Positions 1 to 6,308 of a DNA stretch of 7,890 nt are shown here, in pieces (within the stretch, counting starts at the first letter, position 1; each line of letters starts with the position of its first letter). Below the pieces are notes generated by a model. It searched no databases. It saw only the letters and a program-made list of their open reading frames with translations, and was not told the DNA's origin. Origin of the DNA: an uncultured delta proteobacterium (lineage in GTDB: Bacteria > RBG-13-61-14 > DRUE01); assembly GCA_903930515.1 (NCBI GenBank), contig CAIYYW010000046.1, forward strand, positions 1 to 7,890, given 5' to 3'. Both the position numbers and the translations under genes were made by a program.

Positions 1-524
1 ATCTGCCGATGCAAAGCGGGGACGACGAAATCCTTGCCCGAATGAAACGGCCATACCGGTCCCGGGATTTCCTGGCATTGTCCCAAACCCTTTTTGAAAA
101 AATACCGGGCCTTGCTTTGGGCTTGGACCTGATCACGGGCTCCCCCGGAGAAGGCGAACCGCAGTTTCAAAATACCCTGGACCTGCTTGAACAAATTCCC
201 TTTGCCTATCTCCATATCTTCCCCTTTTCCCCAAGGCCCGGAACCCCGGCCTCCCGGTTCCGGCCCAAGGTCCCGCAAAGGGTCAGCCAGGAACGATCCC
301 GGGTCCTGGCGCGGCTGAGCCGGGATCGTAAAGAACAATATATCAAAGGTCAACTTGGCAAGAACCTGGAAATCGTGGTAGAAGATAGGGACGGCGACTG
401 GGTTTTCGGCAGGAGCGAAAACTATCTTTTGCTCAAAGTCCGGTCCCGGGCCGGGATCCGGGAACGGGTCCGGGTCAGGTTGCTGGAATTAACAGGCCGG
501 GAGCTGATCGGCGAGGAGATTTGA
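1..524 (+). CDS. mtaB: MtaB-type tRNA t6A37 methylthiotransferase, C-terminal part (cut by left edge)
   Basis: This is the 3' portion of a radical-SAM methylthiotransferase; the frame is open to the left edge, so the true start and the [4Fe-4S] cysteine motifs lie outside. The first full codons (from base 3) read LPMQSGDDEILARMKRPY, the family's conserved segment near the end of the radical-SAM barrel, so the ATG at 9 is internal. It continues with DLITGSPGEGEPQF (usually D-hydrophobic-GFPGET; here Ser replaces Phe) and YLHIFPFSPRPGTPA, which is typical of MtaB rather than MiaB. The last 65 or so residues look like a TRAM RNA-binding domain. By family, MtaB adds a methylthio group to t6A37 of tRNAs reading ANN codons. 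The TGA stop (522-524) is followed 2 nt later by the preferred rnc start, so the two are probably co-translated. RimO or MiaB are less likely given the Y-x-H-x-F-P-x-SPRPGT segment. Confidence 0.9.
   Translation, partial: LPMQSGDDEILARMKRPYRSRDFLALSQTLFEKIPGLALGLDLITGSPGEGEPQFQNTLDLLEQIPFAYLHIFPFSPRPGTPASRFRPKVPQRVSQERSRVLARLSRDRKEQYIKGQLGKNLEIVVEDRDGDWVFGRSENYLLLKVRSRAGIRERVRVRLLELTGRELIGEEI
514..518 (+). promoter_or_regulatory. Shine-Dalgarno site that decides the rnc start
   Basis: AGGAG lies 8 nt before the TTG at 527 but only 2 nt before the TTG at 521. The other TTG-started genes in this window have spacers of 7-8 nt, so TTG 527 is the more credible rnc start. Confidence 0.6.
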
Positions 525-526
525 AA

Positions 527-1267
527 TTGGAAGATGACTACCAAAAATTGGAGGCGCAAATCGGATACCGGTTCCGGAATCCGGAACTATTGAAACGCGC
601 GCTCACCCACCGATCCTTTGCCTTTGAAAAATCGAGACGGCTCTGCGAGACCGGCGCTGACCTGTTCAAGGTCCATTACGAGCGTTTGGAATTCCTGGGA
701 GACGCGGTGGTGGATTTGGTGATCGGGCATTTGTTGATGGAGGCCTTCCCGGAGGCCCTGGAGGGACAACTGAGCAAGCTCCGGGCGAGCCTGGTCAACA
801 TCAAGCAACTGTCGCGCCTGTCCAAAAATTTGGGGATCGGCGAATGGATCAGATTGGGCCGGGGAGAGGATGCCACCGGGGGCAGGAATAAGGCGTCCAT
901 CCTCTCGGACAGTTATGAGGCGGTTTGCGCCGCGGTTTATCTGGACGGCGGTTTTGAAAGCGTGTTCCAGATGATCAAGCGACATTTCCAGGAAATCATC
1001 TCCGGGATTGACCTGGGCCGGATGGAGGAAGACCATAAGACCCGGCTTCAGGAACTGATCCAGGCCGAGAACAAGCGCACCCCCAAATACCGGATGGTGG
1101 CCGAATTCGGGCCGGACCATGAGAAAAGTTTTGAAGTGGAAGTGCTGATCAATCAGATGCCGGTGGCGCGGGGAACCGGGCAAAGCAAGAAGGACGCCGA
1201 ACAGGACGCGGCGAAGAAGGCTTTGGCGATCCTGGAAAATGAGGTTAATATAAATCACCATGGCTGA
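527..1267 (+). CDS. rnc: Ribonuclease III
   Basis: RNase III cuts double-stranded RNA, notably the rRNA precursor stems. With the TTG at 527 the protein has 246 residues, close to the usual 225-250. The catalytic domain holds the signature ERLEFLGDAV (residues 52-61), supplying Glu52, Glu55 and Asp59. Glu79 (EGQLSKLRA) and Asp128/Glu131 (SDSYEAV) match E. coli Glu65, Asp114 and Glu117, so the Mg-binding set is complete. A double-stranded RNA-binding domain spans about residues 170-237 and ends in the usual GQSKKDAEQDAAKKAL. The stretch between the LTHRS helix and the catalytic helix (about residues 31-51) is longer than in E. coli or B. subtilis. An alternative TTG at 521 overlaps the mtaB stop (TTGA) but is badly spaced from the SD. 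The 3' end overlaps the next gene by 8 nt. Confidence 0.97.
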   Translation: MEDDYQKLEAQIGYRFRNPELLKRALTHRSFAFEKSRRLCETGADLFKVHYERLEFLGDAVVDLVIGHLLMEAFPEALEGQLSKLRASLVNIKQLSRLSKNLGIGEWIRLGRGEDATGGRNKASILSDSYEAVCAAVYLDGGFESVFQMIKRHFQEIISGIDLGRMEEDHKTRLQELIQAENKRTPKYRMVAEFGPDHEKSFEVEVLINQMPVARGTGQSKKDAEQDAAKKALAILENEVNINHHG

Positions 1268-2045
1268 CTTGGAAAACGCTTTTTGCATCTCCTGCGGGGA
1301 AGAGTCTCCGGTGGAAAAAGTTGACTTGGGAATGGAAGGCGACGAGTTGTATCGTTGCACTAATTGCGGGTCATACCTGGGCACCAGGAAAACGATGGAG
1401 GCCTTTGCGCAGGGACAGGAATCCAGTCAGGAAGGCCGCATCCCTCCCGGAGTGGTTCTGGAAACACCGGTTCCCGGAGATTTTCAGCCGGAAAATTCTT
1501 CCGTGTCCGAAGGGTTGATCCCGGAAATGCCGAAAGGGAGCGAGCCGGCCAGCAATTTCCCGGCCCAGCCCCAGGACGACATTATGACCCCGGAGCCGGG
1601 TCCGGAAAGGGCGGCTCCCAAGCTTGAGAGCATCATCCTGGCCGAGGACAGCGAGCTGGTCAGCCGGATTTTGAGAGAGATGATTGTGCGCAAGGGCTTA
1701 AGCGGGAGGGTGATCTCCTGCAAGAACGGATTTGAATTCGTGATCAGCTATTTAAAAAACCGGCGTGACCGGGTCCCGATCGGGATGATTATTTTGGATG
1801 TGATTATGCCGGTGCTCAACGGGATCAGCGCCGCGGTCGCGGTTCGGAGCTGGGAGAAAGCCTTAAAGCTGGATCCGATCCCGATTTTATTTTTCACGGG
1901 CAAGCGATGCGACGAGACCTTCAAGAGGGTCTTGCAATACAGCCGGCCGGCGATGTATGTCAACAAGGGCGCGAGCGAAGCCGCGGCCAGCCTGGAACAG
2001 CGGATCGAGAAAGTGATCAAACAGCTTTTGAAGGAAAGTTTCTAA
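1260..2045 (+). CDS. Zinc-ribbon and response-regulator receiver domain protein
   Basis: The 261-residue protein has three parts. Residues 1-45 form a treble-clef or ribbon-like segment with Cys9-x2-Cys12 and Cys33-x2-Cys36, which very likely binds one zinc. Residues about 50-120 are a Pro/Glu/Ser-rich linker with no expected fold. Residues about 122-258 are a receiver (CheY-like) domain with the acidic pair Glu129-Asp130, the phospho-acceptor Asp180 in ILDVIMPVLNG, the switch Thr213 and the conserved Lys236 (YVNKG). The phosphorylation site is therefore intact. No DNA-binding or enzymatic output domain follows, and no histidine kinase is in the window. The ATG is the only usable start, because an in-frame TAA sits at 1251-1253. 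The nearest SD-like GAGG (1241-1244) is 15 nt away, so translation probably relies on coupling to rnc, which it overlaps by 8 nt. I infer a phospho-switch whose zinc ribbon binds protein or nucleic acid; its actual function is unknown. Confidence 0.88.
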   Translation: MADLENAFCISCGEESPVEKVDLGMEGDELYRCTNCGSYLGTRKTMEAFAQGQESSQEGRIPPGVVLETPVPGDFQPENSSVSEGLIPEMPKGSEPASNFPAQPQDDIMTPEPGPERAAPKLESIILAEDSELVSRILREMIVRKGLSGRVISCKNGFEFVISYLKNRRDRVPIGMIILDVIMPVLNGISAAVAVRSWEKALKLDPIPILFFTGKRCDETFKRVLQYSRPAMYVNKGASEAAASLEQRIEKVIKQLLKESF

Positions 2046-2575
2046 GCCCTGCCCTGCCGTTTTTTTCCGGACCGTTCCAGGTTGAGCAGATACCTTTTCA
2101 TATTGATCCCGCCCGGAGCGCTGAAGCCCCGGAGCGAGCCGTCCCGGCTGATCACCCGGTGGCAGGGGATAAATAACGGGAGCGGGTTATGCGCCAGGGC
2201 CTGCGCCACCGCCCGGACCGCCTTGGCATCCCCGCATTGCTCGGCCACCCATAAATAACTCCGGGTCTCTCCCGGCTTGATCGTGGCGATGATTTTCAGG
2301 ACTTTCTTTTGGAACGCGGTCTGCGCTGAGAGGTCCAGTTCGGCGCCGGAACCGGGAGGAGTCCCCATCAAAGATCCGGACACAAAATCCGCGGCGTCCT
2401 TGACCATTGCCGGAGCCGGCCTGGAGCCCGGCTCGGCCCCGGGGTGTTGGTCGGAGATGTAGGAGATCATCCGTTCCCGGTTCCATCCCGGCAGGACCAG
2501 CCGGCAAATCCCTTTCTCGCCCGCGACCACGCCCGCCTCTCCCAGCGGGGTTGAAAAAATCCAGTATTGAATCAT
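2042..2575 (-). CDS. ogt: Methylated-DNA--protein-cysteine methyltransferase (O6-alkylguanine repair)
   Basis: A suicide repair protein that moves the alkyl group from O6-alkylguanine in DNA onto its own cysteine. The 177-residue product has a poorly conserved N-terminal half and a typical C-terminal DNA-binding/active-site domain (about residues 84-166). The active site is IPCHRV with nucleophile Cys138. Asn130 precedes it in HNP, Arg121 fits the arginine finger that flips the base out, and Tyr107 sits in PGETRSY. The ATG at 2575 overlaps the murJ stop as ATGA and has GGAG at 2582-2585, 6 nt upstream. The frame is open further upstream, but that part is antisense-like filler inside murJ. It is the last gene of the minus-strand array. 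Its TAG stop overlaps the TAA of the convergent receiver gene. It could be called ogt or an ada-C-like gene; no Ada regulatory domain is present. Confidence 0.95.
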   Translation of the reverse strand: MIQYWIFSTPLGEAGVVAGEKGICRLVLPGWNRERMISYISDQHPGAEPGSRPAPAMVKDAADFVSGSLMGTPPGSGAELDLSAQTAFQKKVLKIIATIKPGETRSYLWVAEQCGDAKAVRAVAQALAHNPLPLFIPCHRVISRDGSLRGFSAPGGINMKRYLLNLERSGKKRQGRA

Positions 2576-4158
2576 TGGGATCTCCATTGCCGGAAAATCC
2601 CTGATAGTTTTCTCGCCTCTTCCAGACCGAGAGCCCAGGCCAGGACCAAATACGACAAGGCCGAAACCGCGATCCCGGCTCCGAGCCAAATAATCTTTTC
2701 CGGCCGGATCCCGGATTCCAGCCAGATTCCCTGTTGGCTGACCCAGAGGGAAATTACGATCATGGGTATTGAGCACAAAAGGCATTTGCCCGCCTTGACC
2801 AGAATGGCACGGTCTAAAAATCCCGGCAGCTTCCTCTTCAAAAGAACCACATGGATGAAAAAGTTCACCACCGTGGCGATCGCGGTGGAAAGGCATACCC
2901 CGGCAAAACCGAGATGCTCGCGCAGGAAGGGGATGTTGGTCAAGAGAGCGCATCCGATCAGGTTCAGGGTCATGGAAATGGCGCTGCAAATCACCGGGGT
3001 GCGCGCGTCCTTCAGGGAATAATAGCTGGGAACCACCACCCGGATCCCCGCGCTGGCCCAGAGTCCGAGCGAGAAAAACAAGAGCGCCCGGGAAGTGGCG
3101 AGGTTATCCGCCAGGGAAAAGTTACTGCCCTGGTAAATCACGCTGATGATGGGCATCCGGAGCAGGGTCAGCCCCAGCAAGGAGGGGATGATCAGGAAAG
3201 CCAGGAATCCCAAACCGAAATTAAGCGAATCCGCCAGGCCCTTCATATCGTTGCGGGCGGCATGACGGCTGAAGTTGGGCAGGATCGCGGTCCCCAGGGC
3301 GATCCCGAAGATCGCGAGCGGGAGCTCCGCCAAGCGGTCCGCGTAATAGATATAAGACCTGCCGCCGGGAAAGCTGGAGACAAAAAAAGTATTGATGAAG
3401 ACATTGAGCTGGTAAACCATCACGCCCACGATCGCCATTCCCATCAGCTTGCCCATTTTGAGCAGGCCCGGATGCTTGAGATCCAGATGGGGCCGGAAAT
3501 GGAACCCGTATTTCCAGAGCGTGGGGATCTGGACTATCACCTGCAAGACCCCCCCGGCCAGGACCCCGATCACCAGGGACAATCCCGTGCTGGTGAGATG
3601 ATAGCGCGAGTTGATGATCAACATACTCGCAATCATGGAGATGTTGAACAGGACCGGGCTGATCGCGGGCATGGTGAAATGCTTGAACGAGTTTAAAATC
3701 CCCATTGAGATTGCGACAAAACATAGGAAAATGGTGTAAGGAAAAATTTGCCTGGTCAATTGGGTCGCGATCGCCATCTTGCCGGGTTCTTGCTCAAAGC
3801 CGTGGGCGACCAGCCGGACCACCCAGGGCGCGAAAACCATGCCCAAGGCCGTGAACAAGAGCACAAAGATCAGCGCGGCCCAAAATGCCGTGTACGCCAG
3901 TTGCATCGCCGCGTGCTTGCCTTTTTTCTCCAGCTCCTCGGTGAAGACCGGGATGAAGCTGATGCTAAACCCGCCATCGCCGAGCAGCCTGGCCATGGTG
4001 GCCGGAAAGGTGAAGGCGACGAAAAAACAGTCGGCGATCACCCCGGCCGCGAAAATCCGGGCGATGATCATATCCCGGGCCAGCCCCAGGATGCGGCTCA
4101 CCATGGTGAGTCCCCCGATCAGGGCGGTGCTCTTGGCTACTTCATGGTTCTCGCTCAA
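2572..4158 (-). CDS. murJ: Lipid II flippase MurJ (MviN)
   Basis: MurJ, a MOP-superfamily integral membrane protein, moves lipid II across the inner membrane for peptidoglycan synthesis. The 528-residue length and the succession of hydrophobic segments over the whole protein fit the 14-helix family fold. The N-terminal signature SRILGLARD gives Arg22 and Arg28, equal to E. coli Arg18 and Arg24; Asp43 equals Asp39. YYADRLAELP carries Arg275, equal to Arg270. The position of E. coli Arg52 is Ala56 here, with Arg57 next to it (E. coli has Arg-Arg). The start is a TTG one base after the queE stop, with AGAGG 8 nt upstream; no in-frame ATG occurs before codon 19. The 3' end overlaps ogt as ATGA. 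With mltG and anmK nearby, a cell-wall role is well supported. Confidence 0.97.
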   Translation of the reverse strand: MSENHEVAKSTALIGGLTMVSRILGLARDMIIARIFAAGVIADCFFVAFTFPATMARLLGDGGFSISFIPVFTEELEKKGKHAAMQLAYTAFWAALIFVLLFTALGMVFAPWVVRLVAHGFEQEPGKMAIATQLTRQIFPYTIFLCFVAISMGILNSFKHFTMPAISPVLFNISMIASMLIINSRYHLTSTGLSLVIGVLAGGVLQVIVQIPTLWKYGFHFRPHLDLKHPGLLKMGKLMGMAIVGVMVYQLNVFINTFFVSSFPGGRSYIYYADRLAELPLAIFGIALGTAILPNFSRHAARNDMKGLADSLNFGLGFLAFLIIPSLLGLTLLRMPIISVIYQGSNFSLADNLATSRALLFFSLGLWASAGIRVVVPSYYSLKDARTPVICSAISMTLNLIGCALLTNIPFLREHLGFAGVCLSTAIATVVNFFIHVVLLKRKLPGFLDRAILVKAGKCLLCSIPMIVISLWVSQQGIWLESGIRPEKIIWLGAGIAVSALSYLVLAWALGLEEARKLSGIFRQWRSQ

Positions 4159-4159
4159 T

Positions 4160-4801
4160 TCAGACGCCTCTTTCTTTTTTCGGAAACAGGATCCGATGGA
4201 GCTGAAGATTGAGCCGGGCCGGAATTTTGTCCCGGATCAGCCCCCGGGCCAGTTTTGCCGGGTCCAGCAGACCCGCGGCCGGGGAAAAATTCACGGTGCA
4301 TCTCCGGTCCAACTCAAACTCGCGCATAATTTCCCTTGCCCAATGATAATCGTTCAGGCCGGTGAGCACAAATTTCAATTCGTCCGAAGGCTTCAAGCAC
4401 TCCAGGTTCTGATACCGGTTCGCGCTGTCCTCGCCGCTTCCCGGAGTTTTCAAATCCATTATGATATGGGCCTCTTTCGGCACCGCTTCAATCGGCAGAG
4501 AGCCGTTGGTCTCAAGCAAGACCTGCCGGCCGGAGCGGATCAATTCCGAGATCAGTCTTAAAGAATCATCCTGCAACAGAGGTTCCCCGCCGGTGAGCAA
4601 AATTTTCCGGAAACCCTTGCGGGTGGAAATCCGGACCAAATCCTCAACGCTCCGCTTTCTCCCGCCCTTCCAGGCGTAACGGGTGTCGCAATAACCGCAA
4701 CGCAGGTTGCATTGCGAAAGCCGGATCAAAAGAGCCGGCCAGCCCGAAAGCCCGGACTCGCCGACCAGCGCCGGATATATCTCCTTGACCAGCAGAGACA
4801 A
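4160..4801 (-). CDS. queE: 7-carboxy-7-deazaguanine synthase (radical SAM)
   Basis: QueE converts 6-carboxy-tetrahydropterin to 7-carboxy-7-deazaguanine, a step towards queuosine and other deazaguanines. The 213-residue protein opens with LVKEIYPALVGES and carries the radical-SAM cluster motif CNLRCGYC (Cys31, Cys35, Cys38; CxxxCxxC) followed by DT. GGEP is at 71-74 for SAM binding, ETNGS at 97-101, MDLKTPGSGE at 115-124, and the C-terminal LNLQLHRILFP matches the usual end. The start is a TTG 2 nt after the mltG stop, preceded by GGAG at an 8-nt spacer. Upstream in-frame sequence (to 5065) lies inside mltG, is Arg-rich filler and is excluded. No queC, queD or queF is in the window, so the rest of the pathway must lie elsewhere. 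Sitting between mltG and murJ is an unusual position. Confidence 0.93.
   Translation of the reverse strand: MSLLVKEIYPALVGESGLSGWPALLIRLSQCNLRCGYCDTRYAWKGGRKRSVEDLVRISTRKGFRKILLTGGEPLLQDDSLRLISELIRSGRQVLLETNGSLPIEAVPKEAHIIMDLKTPGSGEDSANRYQNLECLKPSDELKFVLTGLNDYHWAREIMREFELDRRCTVNFSPAAGLLDPAKLARGLIRDKIPARLNLQLHRILFPKKERGV
4167..4171 (-). promoter_or_regulatory. Shine-Dalgarno site for the TTG start of murJ
   Basis: On the minus strand AGAGG lies 8 nt before the TTG at 4158-4156, inside the last codons of queE. This supports a TTG start for murJ directly after the queE stop. Confidence 0.6.
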
Positions 4802-4803
4802 TT

Positions 4804-5886
4804 TTATGGCTCCGGGTTCGGGCCGGGCGCGGCCGTCCCGCCGGACTCCGGCTCCGGCGGCTGGCCCGGCCGCTGAAACTGTTCCACCGCCTTCAGATGG
4901 TCCGCGTAATGCGATGAAAAAAAATGAGAGCCGTCTCCCTTTGCGACAAAATAAAGATAGGGGACAGAGGCCGGCCAGAGCGCGGCGCGGAGGGAATCGT
5001 CTCCGGGATTGCAGATCGGCCCGGGCGGCAGACCGAGGTTCTTGTAGGTATTGTAAGGAGTCCACTTCTCCAGGTCGGACCTGGTGAGGTTCCCGTCGAA
5101 ATTGGGCATCAGTCCGTAGATCACGGTCGGGTCCATATAGAGGCCCATATTTTTTTTCAGCCGGTTATAGATCACGGCACTGACCAAAGACCGCTCGTCC
5201 CCAAAACCGGTTTCCTTTTCAATGATTGAGGCGATGGTAACAATCTGGTGCCGGCTCATTCCCAGCTCCCGGGCACGGCCCTCAAATTCGGGGGTCCAGG
5301 ATTCCTCAAAGCGCCTAACCATTGTCTTGATGATCAACTCCTCGCGGTCAAAGCGAAGGAATTGATAGGTGTCCGGGAATAAATATCCCTCCAGGCTGTC
5401 CGCGGGAATGCCCAGTTGCCTGATGAAAACCGGATCCTGGCAGAGGGCGAGAAAATGTTGGGGAGACCAGATCCGGTTCAGGTCGATCTGCTCGGCGATC
5501 TGCCAGATATTGAAACCCTCCACTGCCTTGAGCTTGTAGTATTTCTGCCGGCCCAGGATCAGGCTCTGAAGCACCTCCCGCATCGGCGTGCCCTTCATAA
5601 ATTGATACTCGCCCTTTCGGACCCTGGTGTCGTCCCCCCGGAGCTTGGCGATCAGGATAAATAAACGCTCGTCCCCGATCACGCCCTGATCCTTGAGCTT
5701 CCTCGCGACCGCGGCTAATCCCTCTCCCGGGTTCACGATCACGGTTACGGTCTCGGCCGAACAGACCTGGCCGGAGCTCCGGTTGGATATTTTCACCTTG
5801 ATATATAAAGCCCCCAGCCCGATCAGGACCAGGCTGACCAGCAGGGACAGGAGCACCAGCCAGAATAATAACTTCGGCTTCCTCAA
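4804..5886 (-). CDS. mltG: Endolytic murein transglycosylase MltG (YceG-like)
   Basis: MltG is a membrane-anchored lytic transglycosylase that cuts nascent peptidoglycan strands and leaves 1,6-anhydroMurNAc ends. The 360-residue protein has a short basic N-terminus and one membrane segment (about residues 7-29), so the rest should be periplasmic. A LysM-like subdomain covers about residues 45-120. The catalytic domain contains ASIIEKET with the catalytic Glu223 (E. coli Glu218), then YNRLKKNMGLYMDPTVIYG, PYNTYKNLGLPPGPICNPG and LYFVAKGDGSHFFS. All are family signatures. The C-terminus (about 339-360) is a Pro/Gly/Glu-rich tail. The start is TTG overlapping the ruvX stop as TTGA, with a strong GGAGGA 7 nt upstream. 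The stop is TAA, 2 nt before queE. Confidence 0.96.
   Translation of the reverse strand: MRKPKLLFWLVLLSLLVSLVLIGLGALYIKVKISNRSSGQVCSAETVTVIVNPGEGLAAVARKLKDQGVIGDERLFILIAKLRGDDTRVRKGEYQFMKGTPMREVLQSLILGRQKYYKLKAVEGFNIWQIAEQIDLNRIWSPQHFLALCQDPVFIRQLGIPADSLEGYLFPDTYQFLRFDREELIIKTMVRRFEESWTPEFEGRARELGMSRHQIVTIASIIEKETGFGDERSLVSAVIYNRLKKNMGLYMDPTVIYGLMPNFDGNLTRSDLEKWTPYNTYKNLGLPPGPICNPGDDSLRAALWPASVPYLYFVAKGDGSHFFSSHYADHLKAVEQFQRPGQPPEPESGGTAAPGPNPEP
4810..4813 (-). promoter_or_regulatory. Shine-Dalgarno site that decides the queE start
   Basis: On the minus strand GGAG precedes the TTG at 4801-4799 by 8 nt and lies in the last codons of mltG. It supports the short QueE form beginning MSLLVKE. 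Confidence 0.6.
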
Positions 5887-6308
5887 TAGAGATTCCTCCG
5901 CGATTCCAGAAAGCCTTGCAGGATAATGGACGCGGCCACCTGATCCCGGATCTGCTTCCGCTTGTTCCGGCTTAAATCCCCTTCCAGCAAAGACCGCTCA
6001 GCCGCGACCGTGCTCATCCGCTCGTCCCACAAATGGACCGGAAGCCCGAGCCGTTCCTGCAAGATTTTAGAGAAGGCCTCGGCGCGCTCCGCCTGTTTGC
6101 CCTTAAGCCCGCTGGTGCGGATGGGCAGGCCCACCACCAACTCCGTGACTCCGCTATCCTTGGCCAGCTTTTCTATTTCCCGGAGCAACTGCGCGTCATC
6201 ATGGTATTCAATCTTGCCGATCGGGCTGGCGATGATCCCGGCCGGATCCGAGAGCGCCAGCCCCACCCGCTTCTCTCCCAGGTCAATCCCGAGAATCCTT
6301 CCCGCCAT
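5883..6308 (-). CDS. ruvX: RuvX/YqgF family Holliday-junction resolvase-like / pre-16S rRNA nuclease
   Basis: A small RNase H-fold protein of the YqgF family, known for 5'-end maturation of 16S rRNA and originally proposed as a Holliday-junction resolvase. The 141-residue length is typical. Motifs in order are ILGIDLGEKRVGLALSD with Asp9, VVGLPI (about 59-64), WDERMST with Asp95, and RDQVAASIILQ with Asp122; these acids form the expected metal site. The preferred ATG at 6308 shares one base with the yjbQ stop (TGATG). A GTG at 6311 (GTGA overlap) adds one residue and cannot be excluded, since the GGGGAG upstream is very close to both. The stop overlaps mltG as TTGA. The gene is typically essential. 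Confidence 0.95.
   Translation of the reverse strand: MAGRILGIDLGEKRVGLALSDPAGIIASPIGKIEYHDDAQLLREIEKLAKDSGVTELVVGLPIRTSGLKGKQAERAEAFSKILQERLGLPVHLWDERMSTVAAERSLLEGDLSRNKRKQIRDQVAASIILQGFLESRRNLY
5894..5899 (-). promoter_or_regulatory. Shine-Dalgarno site for the TTG start of mltG
   Basis: GGAGGA on the minus strand stands 7 nt before the TTG at 5886-5884, within the end of ruvX. The strong match supports the TTG start, which places the membrane anchor right after a short basic N-terminus. Confidence 0.65.

Noticed and set aside
587-1384. Long open frame on the minus strand opposite rnc (265 codons)
   Set aside because: It is antisense to a well-supported rnc gene, and its translation shows no family motif; such frames are common in GC-rich coding DNA.
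2034-2042. GAAAGTTTC short palindrome near the convergent gene ends
   Set aside because: Four-base arms with a one-base centre are too short for a terminator or a convincing operator and occur by chance.
2060-2066. T-run downstream of the receiver gene as an intrinsic terminator
   Set aside because: No GC-rich inverted repeat precedes it; the run encodes lysines at the end of ogt on the other strand.
2576-2989. Upstream extension of ogt to a start at 2989
   Set aside because: The extra part overlaps murJ and has no similarity to alkyltransferases; the ATG at 2575 has an SD and an ATGA overlap.
2851-3696. Long open frame on the plus strand opposite murJ (281 codons)
   Set aside because: The product is rich in Gln, Gly, Asp and Arg with no hydrophobic core or motif, as expected from reading a membrane-protein gene backwards.
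3779-4561. Plus-strand open frame across the murJ/queE junction (260 codons)
   Set aside because: It overlaps two recognisable genes in antisense and shows no domain.
4802-5065. Upstream extension of queE to 5065
   Set aside because: It lies inside mltG, is Arg/Gly/Ala-rich filler, and the conserved QueE sequence begins right after the TTG at 4801.
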